Position numbers and translations under genes: made by a program. Positions 5,008 to 7,014 of a stretch of DNA of 7,014 nt are shown piece by piece. Below the pieces are notes generated by a model that made no database searches, was not told the origin of the DNA, and worked only from the letters and a program-made list of their open reading frames with translations. The DNA comes from DAOTTW01 sp034437615. GTDB taxonomy: Bacteria; Chloroflexota; Anaerolineae; Aggregatilineales; Phototrophicaceae. How positions within the stretch are numbered: position 1 is the first letter of the stretch; each line of letters opens with the position of its first letter. The DNA lies in the NCBI GenBank assembly GCA_034437615.1, contig DAOTTW010000336.1, positions 1 through 7,014 of the forward strand, given 5' to 3'.

Positions 5008-6609
5008 ATGGCAAACAAAATCAGTCGTCGCAATTTCTTGAAGATGGCCAGCGCCGCCGCAGCCGGTATGACCGTCGCCCATTCTGGTTTGCTGGCCCCG
5101 GCCCGCGTACTGGCACAGGGCAACAGCAACCTCGCTACACACATCACCATCGGCAATAGCAGCATTCAGCCGAACCTCAGCCCGTTCTTTCAGACGTATT
5201 TCCAGGCGCGTCAAATCTATGATACGCTGATCGAAACCGATGTAGACGGCAACCTGCAACCGGGCCTCACGCTGGAATGGAACCGCACAGAACCTAATGT
5301 GCTGGAGATGCGCCTGCGCGATGGCGTGTTCTTCTCTAATGGCGAGCAATTTACGGCTAGCTCCGTCGCCTTCACCATCAACCACCTGCTGACGGTTGGG
5401 CTACAGAACGTGCAAGCCTATCAGATTCCGCTGACGGACCTGGCGCTGCTGCCGCAGTTCAGCGCACAGGGCGAAATGCTGGCACCGCCGTTACTGGGGC
5501 CGGAAAGCGTCGAGATCATCGACGACCTGAACCTGGTGCTGCGCACCACACGCCCGGACCCGCTGCTAGAGAAGCGCCTCTCACGCCTCTTCATCCTATC
5601 CGAGCAATACATGACCGAATCCGGCGATGATCTGGCGACGGGTGCGGTTGGCACGGGCTACTTCCAGGTGGCAGACTTCGTGCCCGGCGAGCGCATCGAA
5701 TTCGAGAAATTCGACGGCAACTGGCGCGGTGATTTCGCGCTGCAAAGCGCGACCTATCTGGCCGTTGGGGACCTGCGCACCGCCCTGCAAGCCGGGGACA
5801 TCGACATCGCGCAAAACCTACCCGCAGATGTGGCCCGCACACTGGTAGAGCGCGACGGGTTCGACGTGACGAGCAAGCCATCGCTGGCGACAGAGATGGT
5901 GCGCTTCTTCCCGAACACCAACCCGGCCCTGCAAGACCCGCGTGTGCGCCGTGCGATCAACCTGGCCGTAAACAAAGAAGAGTATAACGAGATCGTCCGC
6001 GCTGGCTTTGGCCGCCCCACCACTGGCCAACTGCTGCAACCGGGTATGCCCGGCTACAACGACGCCATCGAGCCATTCCCCTACGACCCGGACGAAGCAC
6101 GCCGCCTGCTCAGCGAGGCGGGTTACGCGAACCTGCAACTGCGCTTCGGCGCACCCAACACCCTGCGCTCCGATGCGGAGGTCATCGCAGGCTACCTGGA
6201 AGGTGTCGGCATCAGCATCGAGCTAGAAACACCCGACACAGGCACCATCATCATGGAAATGCTCACGGGAACCGAGCGCAACCTGATTCTGGCCAGTGCG
6301 CAATACTCCACATTGGGCGATTGGCTGCAAGCAATGGTGGCCCTGGACCCGTCCACGCTGCCGCCGGGTGGCCCGGTTGAATTCGACAATGCGCGCTTCC
6401 TCGAATTGAACCAGCAAATTCGCTTAGCAACGGACGCCGAAACGCGCAACAGCCTCATCCGCGAAAACGCGCAACTGATGCGCGATGAAGCCGCCGTCCT
6501 CTATCTGTCGTGGACCGATACCTACTTCGTGCATAAGCCGCAGGTGATGTCTATGTCGCTCAACCTTGATAATTCCCCGCAAATTTACAGCATCGAAAAG
6601 CAAGCATAA
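5008..6609 (+). CDS. Tat-exported ABC transporter substrate-binding protein, family 5 (peptide/nickel type)
   Basis: Soluble or surface receptor expected to deliver peptides, nickel or related ligands to the DppB/DppC-type permeases encoded just upstream. It has 533 residues, within the usual range for SBP_bac_5. The N-terminus carries a twin-arginine motif, SRRNFLK (6-12), a mildly hydrophobic Ala-rich stretch and a likely cleavage site after VLA (about residue 36), so export of a folded protein by Tat is predicted. The family signature RDGVFFSNGEQF is at 104-115, followed by TASSVAFTINHLL. Later landmarks are GYFQVADFVPGERIEFEKFDGNWRG (218-241, read here as separate short blocks GYFQV, PGERIEF, NWRG), DPRVRRAINLAVNK (310-323), the YDPDEARRLLSEAGY linker and the LYLSWTD region near the C-terminus. 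There is no lipobox Cys. The ligand cannot be assigned by eye. Its position after the permeases and behind a repeat-filled gap suggests partly independent expression. Confidence 0.93.
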   Translation: MANKISRRNFLKMASAAAAGMTVAHSGLLAPARVLAQGNSNLATHITIGNSSIQPNLSPFFQTYFQARQIYDTLIETDVDGNLQPGLTLEWNRTEPNVLEMRLRDGVFFSNGEQFTASSVAFTINHLLTVGLQNVQAYQIPLTDLALLPQFSAQGEMLAPPLLGPESVEIIDDLNLVLRTTRPDPLLEKRLSRLFILSEQYMTESGDDLATGAVGTGYFQVADFVPGERIEFEKFDGNWRGDFALQSATYLAVGDLRTALQAGDIDIAQNLPADVARTLVERDGFDVTSKPSLATEMVRFFPNTNPALQDPRVRRAINLAVNKEEYNEIVRAGFGRPTTGQLLQPGMPGYNDAIEPFPYDPDEARRLLSEAGYANLQLRFGAPNTLRSDAEVIAGYLEGVGISIELETPDTGTIIMEMLTGTERNLILASAQYSTLGDWLQAMVALDPSTLPPGGPVEFDNARFLELNQQIRLATDAETRNSLIRENAQLMRDEAAVLYLSWTDTYFVHKPQVMSMSLNLDNSPQIYSIEKQA

Positions 6610-6615
6610 CAAGTA
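6608..6615. repeat. Fifth AACAAGTA octamer, overlapping the stop codon
   Basis: An exact copy of the octamer tandemly repeated before this gene (4964-4995). It begins inside the TAA stop at 6607-6609. An 8-base match alone could be chance, but its placement exactly at the other end of the gene is notable. Confidence 0.5.
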
Positions 6616-6623
6616 ACTACTCA

Positions 6624-6750
6624 GCCCTCACCCCAAACCCCTCTCCCGAACTGTCCCAGACACAGATGCAGAGGGGCTTTAAACGGCTTGCTTCCCCCTC
6701 TCTATCTGTGTCTGGGTATGGTGGGAGAGGGGGATTGAGGGGGTGAGGGC
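6624..6750. repeat. 127-bp imperfect palindrome (CCCTCACCCC / GGGGTGAGGG type)
   Basis: The outer arms begin GCCCTCACCCC on the left and end GGGGTGAGGGC on the right, continuing into CCCCTCTCCC and GGGAGAGGGG. Inside is a perfect 13-bp inverted repeat, CCCAGACACAGAT (6655-6667) with ATCTGTGTCTGGG (6704-6716). This is followed by an imperfect GCAGAGGGG / CCCCTCTCT stem around a central CTTTAAACGGCTTGCTT. The arms are about 55 bases each. It codes for nothing evident and carries no transposase. It resembles a MITE- or REP-like element and could fold into a very stable hairpin after the family 5 gene, protecting the mRNA end or stopping transcription, although no terminal T-run is present. Confidence 0.8.
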
Positions 6751-6820
6751 CAAGTTGCGGGCAAAACACGCCTGCCTGAGTCGTCACCATAACAACGCAT
6801 TACGTCAAGGGGTCAGGTGT

Positions 6821-6946
6821 CTACTGCGACATCTGGCCCATCGTACAGTTAATCCCGCCCCCGGTCTGCTGGCCCTCGTGTAGCGCATTCGAGCCATTGG
6901 CGTATATGCCGCGTTGTGTCACAATCGAAACATTTGCCAAAAGCAT
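6821..6946 (-). CDS. Short open frame of uncertain status (41 aa)
   Basis: From ATG at 6946-6944 to TAG at 6823-6821 the minus strand encodes MLLANVSIVTQRGIYANG, then SNALHEGQQTGGGINCTMGQMSQ (given in two pieces). I recognise no family. In favour of coding are a GC-rich third-position bias over the last 27 codons and a protein-like composition with Gly, Asn, Gln and Thr as in secreted proteins. Against it are the lack of a ribosome binding site, the small size, and its position just upstream of a better-looking plus-strand start. It may be the C-terminal remnant of a decayed gene. Confidence 0.25.
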   Translation of the reverse strand: MLLANVSIVTQRGIYANGSNALHEGQQTGGGINCTMGQMSQ

Positions 6947-6967
6947 TCGATTGATCTGACGTAAGTT

Positions 6968-7014
6968 ATGCAACCATCAGAGGCCGACAGACGCTTTTCA
7001 GAATTGCGAGAGCA
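6968..7014 (+). CDS. Probable 5' end of a further gene, cut by the window edge
   Basis: An ATG at 6968 opens a frame that runs to the edge: MQPSEADRRFSELRE. The charged opening with R-R-F-x-E-L-R resembles the N-termini of several Chloroflexota proteins that begin with a short helical (E/D)RRFAEL-type motif. Only 15 codons are visible, so no function can be given. The upstream GTAAG is a poor ribosome binding site. A possible -35 (TTGCCA, 6935-6940) lies upstream, but I see no good -10. Confidence 0.4.
   Translation, partial: MQPSEADRRFSELRE

Larger units (their letters stand above)
6610..6967. other. Intergenic region downstream of the binding-protein gene
   Basis: Apart from the 127-bp palindrome and the doubtful 41-codon minus-strand frame, I see no RNA gene, insertion sequence end or clear terminator here. 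ATPase genes for the upstream importer do not begin immediately after it. Confidence 0.5.

Noticed and set aside
4936..5385. 149-codon minus-strand open frame opposite the family 5 receptor gene
   Set aside because: It is antisense to a well-supported gene, and its C-terminal part is just the octamer repeat read backwards.
2617..6714. 11-mer ATCTGTGTCTG shared by the divergent region (2617-2627) and the palindrome (6704-6714)
   Set aside because: Several shared 11-mers are expected by chance in a 7-kb window, and no flanking similarity extends the match.
6624..6750. Calling the long palindrome a classical intrinsic terminator
   Set aside because: There is no T-run after the stem on either strand, so it is listed as a repeat with only possible termination activity.

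Overview
The window most resembles an ordinary stretch of a moderately GC-rich Chloroflexota genome (Anaerolineae-like). The reasons are the proline/threonine-rich linker behind a membrane anchor, a Tat-exported peptide-binding protein, the protein families present, and interspersed palindromic repeats of a style common in that phylum. This placement comes from family knowledge, not a search.

Layout from left to right. On the minus strand, positions 1-259 carry an open frame with an FG-GAP/VCBS-type calcium-binding blade that runs off the left edge. It collides out of frame with the 3' end of a glycine-betaine-type ABC substrate-binding lipoprotein (1073-183), which looks truncated at its C-terminus. 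A repeat-rich gap (1074-1278) follows. It holds a 13-bp tandem repeat, a possible terminator and two hairpin repeats. Next, still on the minus strand, is a membrane-anchored extracellular solute-binding protein (2487-1279), whose domain is usually found fused to a VWA domain. A 482-bp divergent intergenic region (2488-2969) separates this from a plus-strand set: a DppB/OppB-type permease (2970-3902), a tightly coupled DppC/OppC-type permease (3913-4830) and, after a 177-bp repeat-bearing gap, a Tat-exported family 5 peptide-type binding protein (5008-6609). Downstream lie a 127-bp imperfect palindrome (6624-6750), a short minus-strand open frame of doubtful status (6946-6821) and the probable 5' end of a further plus-strand gene (6968 onward).

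How the genes work together: the two permeases and the family 5 binding protein can form the membrane and capture parts of one peptide/nickel/opine-class importer. Its two ATPase subunits are not in the window and must be encoded elsewhere if the importer is functional. The two minus-strand binding proteins belong to other families and have no permease partner here, so the window is a cluster of three unrelated solute receptors with one transporter core.

I see no convincing new biological system. The points most worth checking are the truncated betaine-type receptor joined to an FG-GAP fragment, the hairpin repeat with a compensatory base-pair change, the octamer repeats at both ends of the family 5 gene, and the long palindrome after it.
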